A stretch of DNA of 35,629 bases from Lachnospiraceae bacterium (lineage in GTDB: Bacteria > Bacillota_A > Clostridia > Lachnospirales > Lachnospiraceae), in contig JAILDD010000016.1 of the NCBI GenBank assembly GCA_024689605.1, positions 1 through 35,629 on the forward strand, read 5' to 3'. A program made the translations under genes and the position numbers. The first letter of the stretch is position 1; every line of letters starts with the position of its first letter. The notes beneath the pieces are model-generated. The model worked only from the letters and a program-made list of their open reading frames with translations. It did no database searches and was not told where the DNA came from. Below, one piece after another: positions 15,322 through 23,359 of the stretch.

Positions 15322-16992
15322 ATGTATGAAGGTCAGAATGGCGGATTTGGTTCGGAATATTCAAATGCTGATCCGAATCAGAATCAGAATGTAAATGCAG
15401 GTGTTTCCGGAGTGAATCCTCAGGCAGCCGGTGGAATGGCCGATGCACAGGTAAACGGAATGCAGATGAATGTGAACCAGGCAGGCGAAATGCAGATGAA
15501 TACAGTGCAGGGTAATGCACAGGAAAGTGTACAGGCAAGCGGAATGCAGACGAATGCATACCAGGGAAGCTCATCACAGAACGGCGGTTTTCAGAACAAT
15601 ACCCAGCCCGTGAATAATGGATATGATAATAACATGACAGGCAGGTACGGAACGTTCCAGCAGAACAATCCTGACTACAGGGCTTCGCAGTACAGCTATA
15701 ACCAGAACAGGGGAAATGCATCCGCTGCCAATGGTGCCAAAAAGGAAAAGAAAAAGGGCGGTGTGATCGGAAAAGTCTTTCTGGCAGCAGCTCTGGGTAT
15801 AGTCTTTGGTGTAGTAGGCGGTGTCGCATTCTGGGGCGTACAGAAAGCTGTATCCCTATTCGATCATACGACAGTCACATATGTGACTGAAGTGGAGACG
15901 GTTTCGGATCCCGCAGCAGAAATGCAGAATATGGTGGTAACGGAAAATGCCGCTTCGGAAAATGTTGCCACAAATCTGGCAACTAACGTAACAACCACCG
16001 TTGCGTCGGATGTAAGCGATATGGTGGAGGAGGCTATGCCTTCGCTTGTATCCATTACATCAAATATAACCGTTGACTACTATTACTATACGGAATCTGC
16101 TGAGGCAGGCGGATCCGGAATCATAATAGGCCAGAATGACGATGAACTTCTGGTAGTGACCAACTATCATGTTATCGCTGATGCGGACAGTCTTATCGTC
16201 AATTTCATTGATAATGAAAATGCACCCGCCCAGGTAAAGGGTACTGACGAAAACATGGATCTTGCTGTTATCGCAGTCAAGCTCAGTGACATCCCTTCGG
16301 ATACCATGTCAGCAATAAAGATCGCTACCATGGGTGATTCGGAAAGCCTGAAGGCCGGACAGCCTGTAGTGGCCATTGGTAATGCCATGGGATACGGACT
16401 GTCGGTGACCACGGGTGTTGTAAGTGCGGTAAACCGTGAGATGAATATGGGCGATATTTCAGGCACATTTATACAGACTGACGCAGCCATAAATCCCGGT
16501 AATTCCGGCGGCGCACTCCTGGATATCAACGGTAATGTGATCGGAATAAATTCAAGCAAACTGGGTGGAATGGTAGTGGAAGGCATGGGTTATGCAATCC
16601 CTATTTCGGCAGCCCAGCCCATAATAGAAAATCTTATGACCCGGACCACAAGGACTCTGGTGAGCGAGGATGACAGGGGTTACCTTGGCATAGTGGGGGC
16701 AACAGTAACCCCTCAGGATGCAATGTACTACGGACTTCCGGAAGGTGCATATGTATCAAGCGTTACTCCCGGCTCGGCTGCTGATAAAGCAGGCATACAG
16801 TCCGGTGATTATATAGTGGGTCTTGAAGGTATAGCTATTGATTCCATGCAGAAGCTCCAGGGCGAGCTGCAGTATTACTCTGCAGGCGATACCGTGGAAG
16901 TGGAGATCATGAGGAATGTGGGCAATAGCTACAAGAGCATGAAGTTCAGGGTGACTCTGGATGATAAGAGCATCCTGGAAGATACAGACTGA
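15322..16992 (+). CDS. htrA: HtrA/DegP-like membrane-anchored serine protease with PDZ domain
   Basis: The protein is 556 residues. Residues 1-145 are a low-complexity cytoplasmic tail rich in Asn, Gln, Gly and Met with imperfect NGMQMN / GEMQMN / SGMQTN repeats. A basic patch (KKEKKKGG) leads into one membrane helix (VFLAAALGIVFGVVGGVAFW). The trypsin-like domain outside the membrane has the catalytic triad His283 (TNYHVI), Asp313 (MDLAVI) and Ser395 (NPGNSGGALL). A PDZ domain follows from about residue 455 (GYLGIVGATVTPQDAMYYGL, then GAYVSSVTPGSAADKAGI). The family degrades or refolds misfolded secreted proteins under envelope stress. GGAAAGGAAG precedes the ATG. The next gene, a ClpX-like unfoldase, is separated by a terminator. 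Confidence 0.95.
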   Translation: MYEGQNGGFGSEYSNADPNQNQNVNAGVSGVNPQAAGGMADAQVNGMQMNVNQAGEMQMNTVQGNAQESVQASGMQTNAYQGSSSQNGGFQNNTQPVNNGYDNNMTGRYGTFQQNNPDYRASQYSYNQNRGNASAANGAKKEKKKGGVIGKVFLAAALGIVFGVVGGVAFWGVQKAVSLFDHTTVTYVTEVETVSDPAAEMQNMVVTENAASENVATNLATNVTTTVASDVSDMVEEAMPSLVSITSNITVDYYYYTESAEAGGSGIIIGQNDDELLVVTNYHVIADADSLIVNFIDNENAPAQVKGTDENMDLAVIAVKLSDIPSDTMSAIKIATMGDSESLKAGQPVVAIGNAMGYGLSVTTGVVSAVNREMNMGDISGTFIQTDAAINPGNSGGALLDINGNVIGINSSKLGGMVVEGMGYAIPISAAQPIIENLMTRTTRTLVSEDDRGYLGIVGATVTPQDAMYYGLPEGAYVSSVTPGSAADKAGIQSGDYIVGLEGIAIDSMQKLQGELQYYSAGDTVEVEIMRNVGNSYKSMKFRVTLDDKSILEDTD

Positions 16993-17019
16993 TGGAGTAA
17001 AACTTTTATTGAATGATCA

Positions 17020-17048
17020 GGGAATGCCCGTATCGGACATTCCCTTTT
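17020..17048 (+). terminator. Rho-independent terminator after htrA
   Basis: GGGAATG (17020-17026) pairs with CATTCCC (17038-17044) across an 11-base loop and is followed by TTTT. Confidence 0.75.
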
Positions 17049-17076
17049 GCCTTGTTGATGTATTTTAGTGTATAAT
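17047..17076 (+). promoter_or_regulatory. Probable promoter for the ClpX-like gene
   Basis: A TATAAT (17071-17076) lies 35 bases before the start codon, with TTGCCT (17047-17052) 18 bases further upstream as a weak -35. An AAAGGA ribosome binding site is at about 17094. Confidence 0.5.
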
Positions 17077-17110
17077 CAGTTTGACTAAAAAAGAAAGGAT
17101 AATCTCATAA

Positions 17111-18637
17111 ATGAGTGATGAAATAAAGTACTGTTCCATGTGCGGCAGGTCAGAGGAAGATGCGGGAATGATGATGCGCATGCCCATGGGGATGAATGTG
17201 TGTCAGAGCTGCATGGACAAGCTGTCGGACATGATGGATGATCAGATGAAGAATATTCCGCCCAATGCTTCTGCGGATCTGTCAAGGTTTATGACCCCAT
17301 ATGCTTTTAATGCAGCAGATACGGCGCAGGCGGAGGATGCCGGTGAGGCTGATGCTTCTGCTGATGAGAAGGCTCCGCTGAAGGATCTTTCGGAAGCACC
17401 TGATGAGAAAAAGGAAGATGACAGCGGAGAGAATAAGGATAAGAAGAAGGGCCCCAGGGTCAGCTTCCTTAATTTTGGTGATCTTCCCTTTGATTTTGGC
17501 GGTCTCGGCGGCAGGGCAAAGGTAAAGAGAGCCAAGGAAGGGGAGGCTAAGCCCCTGATGGAACTCAAGGATATACCCGCACCCCATGTGATAAAGGGCA
17601 TGCTTGATGAATATGTGGTGGGCCAGGAAAAGGCCAAGAGAGTAATGAGCGTTGCGGTTTATAATCACTACAAGCGTGTGGCTACAAACACCCAGGATGA
17701 GATAGAGATCGAAAAATCCAACATGCTGATGTTAGGACCAACCGGTTCCGGAAAGACTTATCTGGTAAGGACTCTCGCAAAGATACTGAATGTGCCCCTG
17801 GCCATAACTGATGCCACATCCCTTACGGAGGCCGGTTATATCGGTGATGACATAGAGAGCGTTGTAAGCAAGCTTCTTGCTGCAGCAGACAACGATGCAG
17901 ACAGGGCAGAGCAGGGCATAATCTATATCGATGAGATAGACAAGATCGCGAAGAAGTCTAATTCGCATTCAAGGGATGTGAGCGGTGAATCCGTACAGCA
18001 GGGAATGCTTAAGCTCCTTGAAGGTGCGGATATAGAAGTGCCTGTGGGTGCATCATCCAAGAATGCCATGGTGCCCACTACTACCATCAATACCAGAAAT
18101 ATCTTATTCATTTGCGGCGGTGCTTTTCCGGGACTTGAGGAGATCATAGAGGAAAGGCTTAAAAAGACCACATCCATGGGCTTTACCGGCGAGATAAAGA
18201 ATAAGAAGGAAAAGGACAGAAAGATCCTGCAGAAGGCTGAGACTGAAGATATCAGGAAGTTTGGTATGATTCCTGAGTTTGTTGGACGTCTGCCTATGGT
18301 ATTTGCCCTTGAAGGTCTTGATGAGGATATGCTGGTGCGGATACTCAATGAGCCTAAGAATGCTATAATCAAGCAGTACCAGAAGCTCCTTGAGCTGGAC
18401 GGTGTGAAGCTTGAATTTGAGGAAGATGCGCTCCATCTGATCGCTGAAAAGGCTATGAAGAAAGAGACCGGCGCAAGGGCGCTGCGCTCCATACTGGATG
18501 AATACATGACGGATATAATGTATGAGATCCCGAAGGATGACAATATAGGAAAGGTTACTATAACCAGGGAATATCTGGAGGGAACCGGCGCGCCCATTAT
18601 TGAAAACCGGACTGACACTATACCGGTGAATCCATAA
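17111..18637 (+). CDS. ClpX-like AAA+ unfoldase with zinc finger and long acidic linker
   Basis: The 508-residue protein has the ClpX order: a C4 zinc-binding domain (Cys8, 11, 31, 34), then the AAA+ core from about residue 151 (IKGMLDEYVVGQEKAKRVMS). Walker A is GPTGSGKT (about 208), pore loop 1 is GYIG (about 240), Walker B is IIYIDEIDKI (about 270), followed by ILFICGGAFPGLE, EFVGRLP and sensor 2 GARALRS. Differences from housekeeping ClpX (about 420 residues): an insert of about 90 acidic, Lys- and Ala-rich residues after the zinc finger, loss of the RKH loop (the equivalent region reads VGASSKNAMV), and an IGF-type loop reading SMGF. It probably unfolds proteins, possibly for ClpP, but no clpP is nearby. 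It could be a ClpX paralogue with its own substrates; I therefore give no symbol. Confidence 0.85.
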   Translation: MSDEIKYCSMCGRSEEDAGMMMRMPMGMNVCQSCMDKLSDMMDDQMKNIPPNASADLSRFMTPYAFNAADTAQAEDAGEADASADEKAPLKDLSEAPDEKKEDDSGENKDKKKGPRVSFLNFGDLPFDFGGLGGRAKVKRAKEGEAKPLMELKDIPAPHVIKGMLDEYVVGQEKAKRVMSVAVYNHYKRVATNTQDEIEIEKSNMLMLGPTGSGKTYLVRTLAKILNVPLAITDATSLTEAGYIGDDIESVVSKLLAAADNDADRAEQGIIYIDEIDKIAKKSNSHSRDVSGESVQQGMLKLLEGADIEVPVGASSKNAMVPTTTINTRNILFICGGAFPGLEEIIEERLKKTTSMGFTGEIKNKKEKDRKILQKAETEDIRKFGMIPEFVGRLPMVFALEGLDEDMLVRILNEPKNAIIKQYQKLLELDGVKLEFEEDALHLIAEKAMKKETGARALRSILDEYMTDIMYEIPKDDNIGKVTITREYLEGTGAPIIENRTDTIPVNP

Positions 18638-18661
18638 TCTGTTTTTGCTGCGGATATGTTT

Positions 18662-18692
18662 CGAAGAAATCCGTGTCCTGCGGTTTTCTTCG
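18662..18692 (+). other. Hairpin after the ClpX-like gene
   Basis: CGAAGAAA (18662-18669) pairs with TTTCTTCG (18685-18692), with an inner CCG/CGG pair. No T tract follows on the + strand, so termination is uncertain; the promoter of the next gene begins 2 bases later. Confidence 0.45.
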
Positions 18693-18693
18693 A

Positions 18694-18722
18694 TAGACAA
18701 ATCCGTGTAACAGTGTTATACT
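18694..18722 (+). promoter_or_regulatory. Promoter for the InlB-repeat surface protein
   Basis: TAGACA (18694-18699) and TATACT (18717-18722) are separated by 17 bases, and a TG one base before the -10 makes it an extended -10. The leader of about 100 bases contains the inverted repeat GATCAT (18793-18798) / ATGATC (18805-18810) shortly before the ribosome binding site. Confidence 0.7.
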
Positions 18723-18831
18723 CGTTTTCAACAACACACGACATCTTAGTTTATCTGAGGTTCTGACCGTTCGGCCACCTCCCGGACATTTGGATCATGA
18801 ATAAATGATCGGAAAGGTTCGGAGGAAAATC

Positions 18832-20742
18832 ATGAAAAAAATTAAGAAGTATTGGCGGGGGCTTGTTTTTGCTGTGGCAGTTTTTATTGTGCTCTTTTTG
18901 CAGACTGGGAATACGGTGGCAGCTGATCTGGAACAGTCGCCGGATGAGGTGAGTAAGGAAATAGTCCATGAGCATGATGATGAGGCCTGTTCTACCCAGG
19001 TCTGGATTCCCTGCGGTGGAACCTGGAAAGATGACCATCACGGTTCCCACAGGATCCATTATTGCAGCAACCAGAAATCGGAAGAGATAGTTAATGGCCA
19101 CAGTCTTTCCGAGATACACTGGGGAGACTGGTATTGGGGATATTCTACAGAAGAAGATCATGACGGTGAATATGTTACAGAGTTTAACTGTGATCTTTCG
19201 ACGATAGGAAGCTTTGTAATAAAGAGGACAGAGGATGATGAGGGCATACACCTGACAGCCTATACCCGGGTGACGGATGCAGATCTCGGAGACTATACCA
19301 TTAGATGGGATGACGGAACGACAGGGGCGGTGAATTCATCCGTGACGATAGATGTGGACAGCAGACGCACATATACGGCAACGCTTAACTGGCATGACGT
19401 AAAAAGAAATGCGGATTTTACCGACTCGCTGAGCTATACAGATATTTCTTTTCCCTGCAGATGTGAGTTTGTTTCCGATGGTGATGTGGCTGAGGAAATG
19501 GAGATACGCTGCGGGGAGAAGCCGGAGGCGATGGAAATCCCGGAAAAAACAGGATACATATTTGAAGGGTATTATAAGGATGATGTACAGTGGATAGATC
19601 AGGATGGAAGTCCTACGGAGGATTTCAATATCACCCAGTCGGATTATGAGATATCTCTGTCTGCGGAATGGACTGCAAAATCCTATGAAATAATGATAGG
19701 GGATGAGATTTTTACTTTCATATATGATGAGCCCTATGATGATATTGATATAGAAAAAACGGGGCTGATCAAACAGGGGTATGAGTTTGGCGGCGTAAGT
19801 ATTGACGGAGAATTGATCTTTAATGAGGACGGGACAGCCGCCGGAGACGGAATATGGAAATGGGATATGCCGGAGGATGCTGAGACGGAGATCCTTTGGG
19901 AAGAAGTGCCGGTGAAAACCGAAGACGAAACTGATGATAAAGATGAAAGCGATCATCACCGTCATCATGATAAGACTGAAGATAAAGAAACGGAGCCTGA
20001 AGAACCGGAACAGGAGATTTCGGTTATACTGACGGTTTCAGATGATCAGTGTGAAACAACAACCTCCTCCGATGAGGCAGAGATAAACGAAGTGTTACAG
20101 GAAGAAAATAGCGATGATGATGAAAATGATCCTGATGAAAATGATACTGATGAAAATGATCCTGATGATTTAAATATTGGAAGTAATGGGGAAGACGGTC
20201 CGGTGGCCGATGACGGATCTGCCGCAGTCGAACAGGCAGATATGGACAGGCCTTATACAGAGCTGTTTTATGCGGAAACAGATGGTATACCTGAGACGGA
20301 AAGTATTGATGCTGATGAAGACGAACCTCTGCCGGATGAAGGTGAGGACACAGGGGAAAAGGCATCTCCTTCAGTATGGATAAAGAGAGTAATGGTGGTA
20401 ACGGCTGTTACCTGCGGAGTGATCGGCGGTGGTACTGCGGCGGTATATGCAGTATATGCCGGCTTTGTATATCTTTTCGGAATGGCCTCGGTAATAAATG
20501 TGCTACCGGACGGAAGAAAGAAAAATCTCGGAAAGCTTACTGTTGCTGACAGAAATGGCGGGGATATTGAAATAAGCATACCCCAGAATTTTGTTGATAA
20601 CTGCAGCACCGGAAATATCGAGATAGTTCTGCCGGAGATATTTGTGAAGAAGAAGGACAGGAAACAGCTGGTGGTAATAGTAAATGAAAAGAAATATCTG
20701 AAGAATATAAAAAAGAATGTGGATTTAAAACTGTTTGCATAA
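18832..20742 (+). CDS. Surface protein with InlB-type repeat, acidic repeat stalk and C-terminal membrane anchor
   Basis: The 636-residue protein starts with a signal peptide or anchor: basic KKIKKYWRG, a hydrophobic core (LVFAVAVFIVLFLQTG), then a likely AAD cleavage area. The ectodomain has His/Cys-rich stretches and a Listeria-Bacteroides (InlB B) repeat with PEKTGYIFEGYYKDDVQWID. A second, weaker copy begins at AKSYEIMIGDEIFTF. A very acidic stalk follows, with three 15-base DNA repeats (20119-20163) encoding DENDP/T units. A membrane helix (VMVVTAVTCGVIGGGTAAVY) precedes a basic 110-residue tail that would be cytoplasmic. Start choice: ATG 18832 has GGAGG at 18821-18825; the in-frame ATG 18805 has none. 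InlB repeats occur in adhesins and other wall proteins; the exact role is unknown. Confidence 0.75.
   Translation: MKKIKKYWRGLVFAVAVFIVLFLQTGNTVAADLEQSPDEVSKEIVHEHDDEACSTQVWIPCGGTWKDDHHGSHRIHYCSNQKSEEIVNGHSLSEIHWGDWYWGYSTEEDHDGEYVTEFNCDLSTIGSFVIKRTEDDEGIHLTAYTRVTDADLGDYTIRWDDGTTGAVNSSVTIDVDSRRTYTATLNWHDVKRNADFTDSLSYTDISFPCRCEFVSDGDVAEEMEIRCGEKPEAMEIPEKTGYIFEGYYKDDVQWIDQDGSPTEDFNITQSDYEISLSAEWTAKSYEIMIGDEIFTFIYDEPYDDIDIEKTGLIKQGYEFGGVSIDGELIFNEDGTAAGDGIWKWDMPEDAETEILWEEVPVKTEDETDDKDESDHHRHHDKTEDKETEPEEPEQEISVILTVSDDQCETTTSSDEAEINEVLQEENSDDDENDPDENDTDENDPDDLNIGSNGEDGPVADDGSAAVEQADMDRPYTELFYAETDGIPETESIDADEDEPLPDEGEDTGEKASPSVWIKRVMVVTAVTCGVIGGGTAAVYAVYAGFVYLFGMASVINVLPDGRKKNLGKLTVADRNGGDIEISIPQNFVDNCSTGNIEIVLPEIFVKKKDRKQLVVIVNEKKYLKNIKKNVDLKLFA
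20119..20163 (+). repeat. Three 15-base tandem repeats in the acidic stalk
   Basis: GATGAAAATGATCCT occurs at 20119, 20134 (with ACT in place of CCT) and 20149, encoding DENDP, DENDT, DENDP. Such in-frame repeats can change copy number by slippage without breaking the gene. Confidence 0.85.
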
Positions 20743-20815
20743 AAGCAGGGTACATGGGGGGCTGAAAAGCCCGAAATACACTGGGTTTACATAAAGTGAA
20801 AGTGAAAAAATGTGC

Positions 20816-20844
20816 TTGCAATATCATTTTCTCTATGTTATTAT
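20816..20844 (+). promoter_or_regulatory. Sigma-A promoter of rpmE
   Basis: TTGCAA (20816-20821) and TATTAT (20839-20844) are separated by 17 bases, with an extended TGT element before the -10. The leader is about 65 bases. Confidence 0.8.
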
Positions 20845-20853
20845 GAACAAGCT

Positions 20854-20876
20854 GTCCGGTAAAAGACGTATCGGAC
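20854..20876 (+). promoter_or_regulatory. Leader hairpin before rpmE, possible L31 autoregulatory element
   Basis: GTCCG and CGGAC, in the region 20854-20876, can pair across about 13 bases in the short rpmE leader, just upstream of a GAGG ribosome binding site. Leader motifs that sense free L31 are known in several phyla, including Firmicutes. Whether this matches that structure cannot be told by eye. Confidence 0.35.
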
Positions 20877-20915
20877 GGGTGAGGTTTTGTAAGAAAGAAC
20901 AAGAGGTATTGAACT

Positions 20916-21122
20916 ATGAGAGAAGGAATACATCCTGAGTATTATCAGGCAACAGTAACATGCAACTGCGGAAATACTTTCACAACAGGTTCCACCAAGG
21001 AAGATATCCATGTGGAAATCTGCTCAAAGTGCCATCCGTTTTATACAGGTCAGCAGAAGGCTGCTACCGCACGCGGACGTGTTGATAAGTTCAACAAAAA
21101 GTACGGTATCAAGGAAGCCTAG
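20916..21122 (+). CDS. rpmE: Ribosomal protein bL31, zinc-binding form
   Basis: The 68-residue protein matches bL31: [20 protein letters not shown] at the start and [14 protein letters not shown] at the end. It carries the four zinc-ligand cysteines of the C+ form (Cys16, 18, 36, 39). It sits in the 50S subunit at the central protuberance bridge with 30S. A strong promoter and leader hairpin lie upstream and a strong terminator downstream, so it is mostly transcribed alone. The following order (DUF1385 gene, prmC, prfA) is the usual one in Lachnospiraceae and related Clostridia. Confidence 0.98.
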   Translation: MREGIHPEYYQATVTCNCGNTFTTGSTKEDIHVEICSKCHPFYTGQQKAATARGRVDKFNKKYGIKEA

Positions 21123-21142
21123 TTTTTGCGTACTGATTTTTG

Positions 21143-21184
21143 AGGTTGAGTCAATCGGGAGATTGTCTCAACCTTGTTTTATTG
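21143..21184 (+). terminator. Rho-independent terminator after rpmE
   Basis: AGGTTGAG T CAATC (21143-21156) pairs with GATTG T CTCAACCT (21161-21174) across GGGA, a 13-bp stem with one T-T mismatch, followed by GTTTTATT. Confidence 0.9.
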
Positions 21185-21239
21185 CTTAGCGTTTAGTCCC
21201 GGGAAGGTCTGATGTATTTTACGGGGAATGAGGTTGTAT

Positions 21240-22502
21240 ATGGCTAAAAAGAAGAGAAAAACTGTATATTCCGGCATAGGTGGTGAAGCGGTTCTTGAAG
21301 GCGTTATGATGAGAAACCGCCGCTATTATGCCATTGCGGTTAGAAAGCCTGACGGGACTATTGATGTTCAACGCAGAAAACTGAAATATGATCCGCATGA
21401 TACCATAAGACGTATTCCTTTTATAAGAGGGATCATATCATTTGTGGATTCGCTTATGCTGGGTATGGATGTGCTTTCATATTCATCATCTTTCTATGAG
21501 GAAGAGGAAGAGACAAAGCTTGATAGGGCACTGAAGAAGGTGTTTGGAAAGAATACCGAAAATATTGTGATGGGATTTACTGTTTTCTGTTCTATCATTT
21601 TTGCAGTGCTGCTTTTCATGCTGCTTCCCTATGGCGCGTCGGAACTTCTTGGCAGATATGTTGAAAATCAGTCATTGATACTTCTGACGGAAGGAATACT
21701 CAGGCTGGTGGTTTTTCTTTTGTATGTCGGCCTGATAGCATTATCAAAAGATATAAGACGTCTGTACCAGTATCATGGTGCGGAGCACAAGTGTATAAAC
21801 TGCATCGAATCAGGCAGACCCCTCACTGTAAAAAATGTCCGTAAGACCACCCGTTTTCATAAGCGGTGCGGTACCAGTTTTATGCTGCTTATAGTTATGA
21901 TAGGCATAATCCTGTGCTTCTTTATACGGACCGATTCCATAACATTGAGGATAATCTACAGGCTGTTAATGATACCGCTGGTAGCAGGAATATCATACGA
22001 ACTGCTGAGGCTCGCGGGATCTAAAGACAGCATCTTTCTTGACATAATATCTGCGCCGGGGCTTTGGCTTCAGCGTCTCACCACAAGAGAACCTGATGAT
22101 GAAATGATAGAGGTTGCCATTGCCTCCGTTGAGGCAGTGTTTAACTGGCGTAAGTTTGAAAAGCGTCATTTCAGGAGAAAGACCAGGGATGTACCGGCAG
22201 AAGCTGTTGCGGATCAGCAGCCGGCAGCTGAAGCAGGAAATGTACCCGAAGGTGTTCCGGCAGCTGCTGCAGAACCTGTTGCTGCATACAGTGATGATAT
22301 TACCGGGGTTACCGATGCAATGCTTGTGGCGGCACAGGCGGAAGAAGAACGTATAGTTCCCGACGCTGATATTTTTGATGACATCGAATTTGATGAAGAT
22401 GAGTATGATGACCAGATAACCATCGTTGATTACAAGGAAGTTTCGGATGATACATATGTAATGGGGCCGTTAGTGTTCCCTGAGGACGAAGACAAGAACT
22501 GA
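21240..22502 (+). CDS. DUF1385 (YqhQ-like) integral membrane protein
   Basis: The protein is 420 residues. The N-terminal motif YSGIGGEAVLEGVMMRNRRY and the central block YQYHGAEHKCINCIESGRPL, then RKTTRFHKRCGTSFMLLIVM, are the defining DUF1385 signatures, with conserved His and Cys residues that look like a metal site. Four to five membrane helices are present, in pairs around residues 115-175 and 210-260. The last 110 residues are an acidic and Ala/Pro-rich cytoplasmic tail not needed for the family. Function is unproven; the gene is widely linked with prmC and prfA in Firmicutes. Start choice: ATG 21240 has GAGG 6 bases upstream, better than ATG 21228. The next gene begins 4 bases after the stop. 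Confidence 0.9.
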   Translation: MAKKKRKTVYSGIGGEAVLEGVMMRNRRYYAIAVRKPDGTIDVQRRKLKYDPHDTIRRIPFIRGIISFVDSLMLGMDVLSYSSSFYEEEEETKLDRALKKVFGKNTENIVMGFTVFCSIIFAVLLFMLLPYGASELLGRYVENQSLILLTEGILRLVVFLLYVGLIALSKDIRRLYQYHGAEHKCINCIESGRPLTVKNVRKTTRFHKRCGTSFMLLIVMIGIILCFFIRTDSITLRIIYRLLMIPLVAGISYELLRLAGSKDSIFLDIISAPGLWLQRLTTREPDDEMIEVAIASVEAVFNWRKFEKRHFRRKTRDVPAEAVADQQPAAEAGNVPEGVPAAAAEPVAAYSDDITGVTDAMLVAAQAEEERIVPDADIFDDIEFDEDEYDDQITIVDYKEVSDDTYVMGPLVFPEDEDKN

Positions 22503-22506
22503 GTTA

Positions 22507-23334
22507 ATGAATTATCTGTCGGCATTCAACAAAGGAAAATCTGAGCTTGAAGCATCGGGAATCGCAGATGCGGATACGGATGCGGAACTGTTATTGATGA
22601 ACGTATGTCATACGGAACGCGGAGGAAGATTTTCCCATCCGGAGTATGAGTTGTCTGAGGATGAGGAACGCCTGTACCTTGATATGATATCTAAGAGGGC
22701 GGCCCATGTCCCGCTTCAGCATCTTACGGGAATCCAGTATTTTATGGGGATGGAATTCGAAGTGAACGAAAATGTTCTTGTGCCCCGTCCGGATACGGAG
22801 ATACTGGTCGAAGAAGTGATGAAGGATGGGGCAGCAGGTGTCTCCATACTGGATCTTTGCACCGGTTCAGGCTGCATTATTCTGAGTTTATTAAAATATG
22901 TAAATGAAAGCAGCGGTACAGGTACGGATATATCCGAAGCTGCGTTGGAAATTGCCGGAAGGAATGCGGAAAAGAATGGGATTCATGCACATTTTATGAG
23001 GTCGGATCTCTTTGAATCTGTTGAAGGAAAATATGACGTGATCACATCAAATCCGCCGTATATCAGAAGCTGTGATATAGAGGGTCTGATGCCGGAAGTA
23101 AGGGACCATGATCCAAGGCTTGCATTGGACGGTGGTGAGGACGGACTGGGATTTTACAGACGGATAGTAAAGGATGCACCGGCCTACCTTAATCCTGCGG
23201 GCAGGATCTATCTGGAGATTGGCTATGACCAGGGAGAGCAGGTAAGTGAAATGTGCATGTCACAGGGCTTTAAGGATGTAGAAGTTATAAAGGATTATTC
23301 GGGACTGCCCAGAGTGGTGAAGGCTCACATATAA
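22507..23334 (+). CDS. prmC: Peptide chain release factor N5-glutamine methyltransferase
   Basis: PrmC methylates the glutamine of the GGQ motif in release factors 1 and 2, raising termination efficiency. The 275-residue protein has the N-terminal helical domain (with PLQHLTGIQYFMGMEFEV and then VLVPRPDTEILVEEV, a PrmC signature). The S-adenosylmethionine loop is ILDLCTGSGCIILSLL and the glutamine-binding motif is NPPY at 182-185. The C-terminal IYLEIGYDQGEQV also matches. It lies 25 bases before prfA, which encodes its substrate, and 4 bases after the DUF1385 gene, so the three are co-translated from one mRNA. Confidence 0.97.
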   Translation: MNYLSAFNKGKSELEASGIADADTDAELLLMNVCHTERGGRFSHPEYELSEDEERLYLDMISKRAAHVPLQHLTGIQYFMGMEFEVNENVLVPRPDTEILVEEVMKDGAAGVSILDLCTGSGCIILSLLKYVNESSGTGTDISEAALEIAGRNAEKNGIHAHFMRSDLFESVEGKYDVITSNPPYIRSCDIEGLMPEVRDHDPRLALDGGEDGLGFYRRIVKDAPAYLNPAGRIYLEIGYDQGEQVSEMCMSQGFKDVEVIKDYSGLPRVVKAHI

Positions 23335-23359
23335 AACATACAGTTATTGAGGAAAAGAA

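Noticed and set aside
17111..18637. Calling this gene simply clpX
   Set aside because: The long acidic insert, lost RKH loop and absence of clpP nearby leave it open whether it is the housekeeping ClpX; the symbol is withheld.
17923..18744. 273-codon minus-strand frame across the ClpX-like gene
   Set aside because: Serine-rich, low-complexity translation opposite a well-defined AAA+ core; no start signals.
20751..20775. GGGCT/AGCCC hairpin after the InlB-repeat gene as a terminator
   Set aside because: Only a 5-bp stem with no T tract following.
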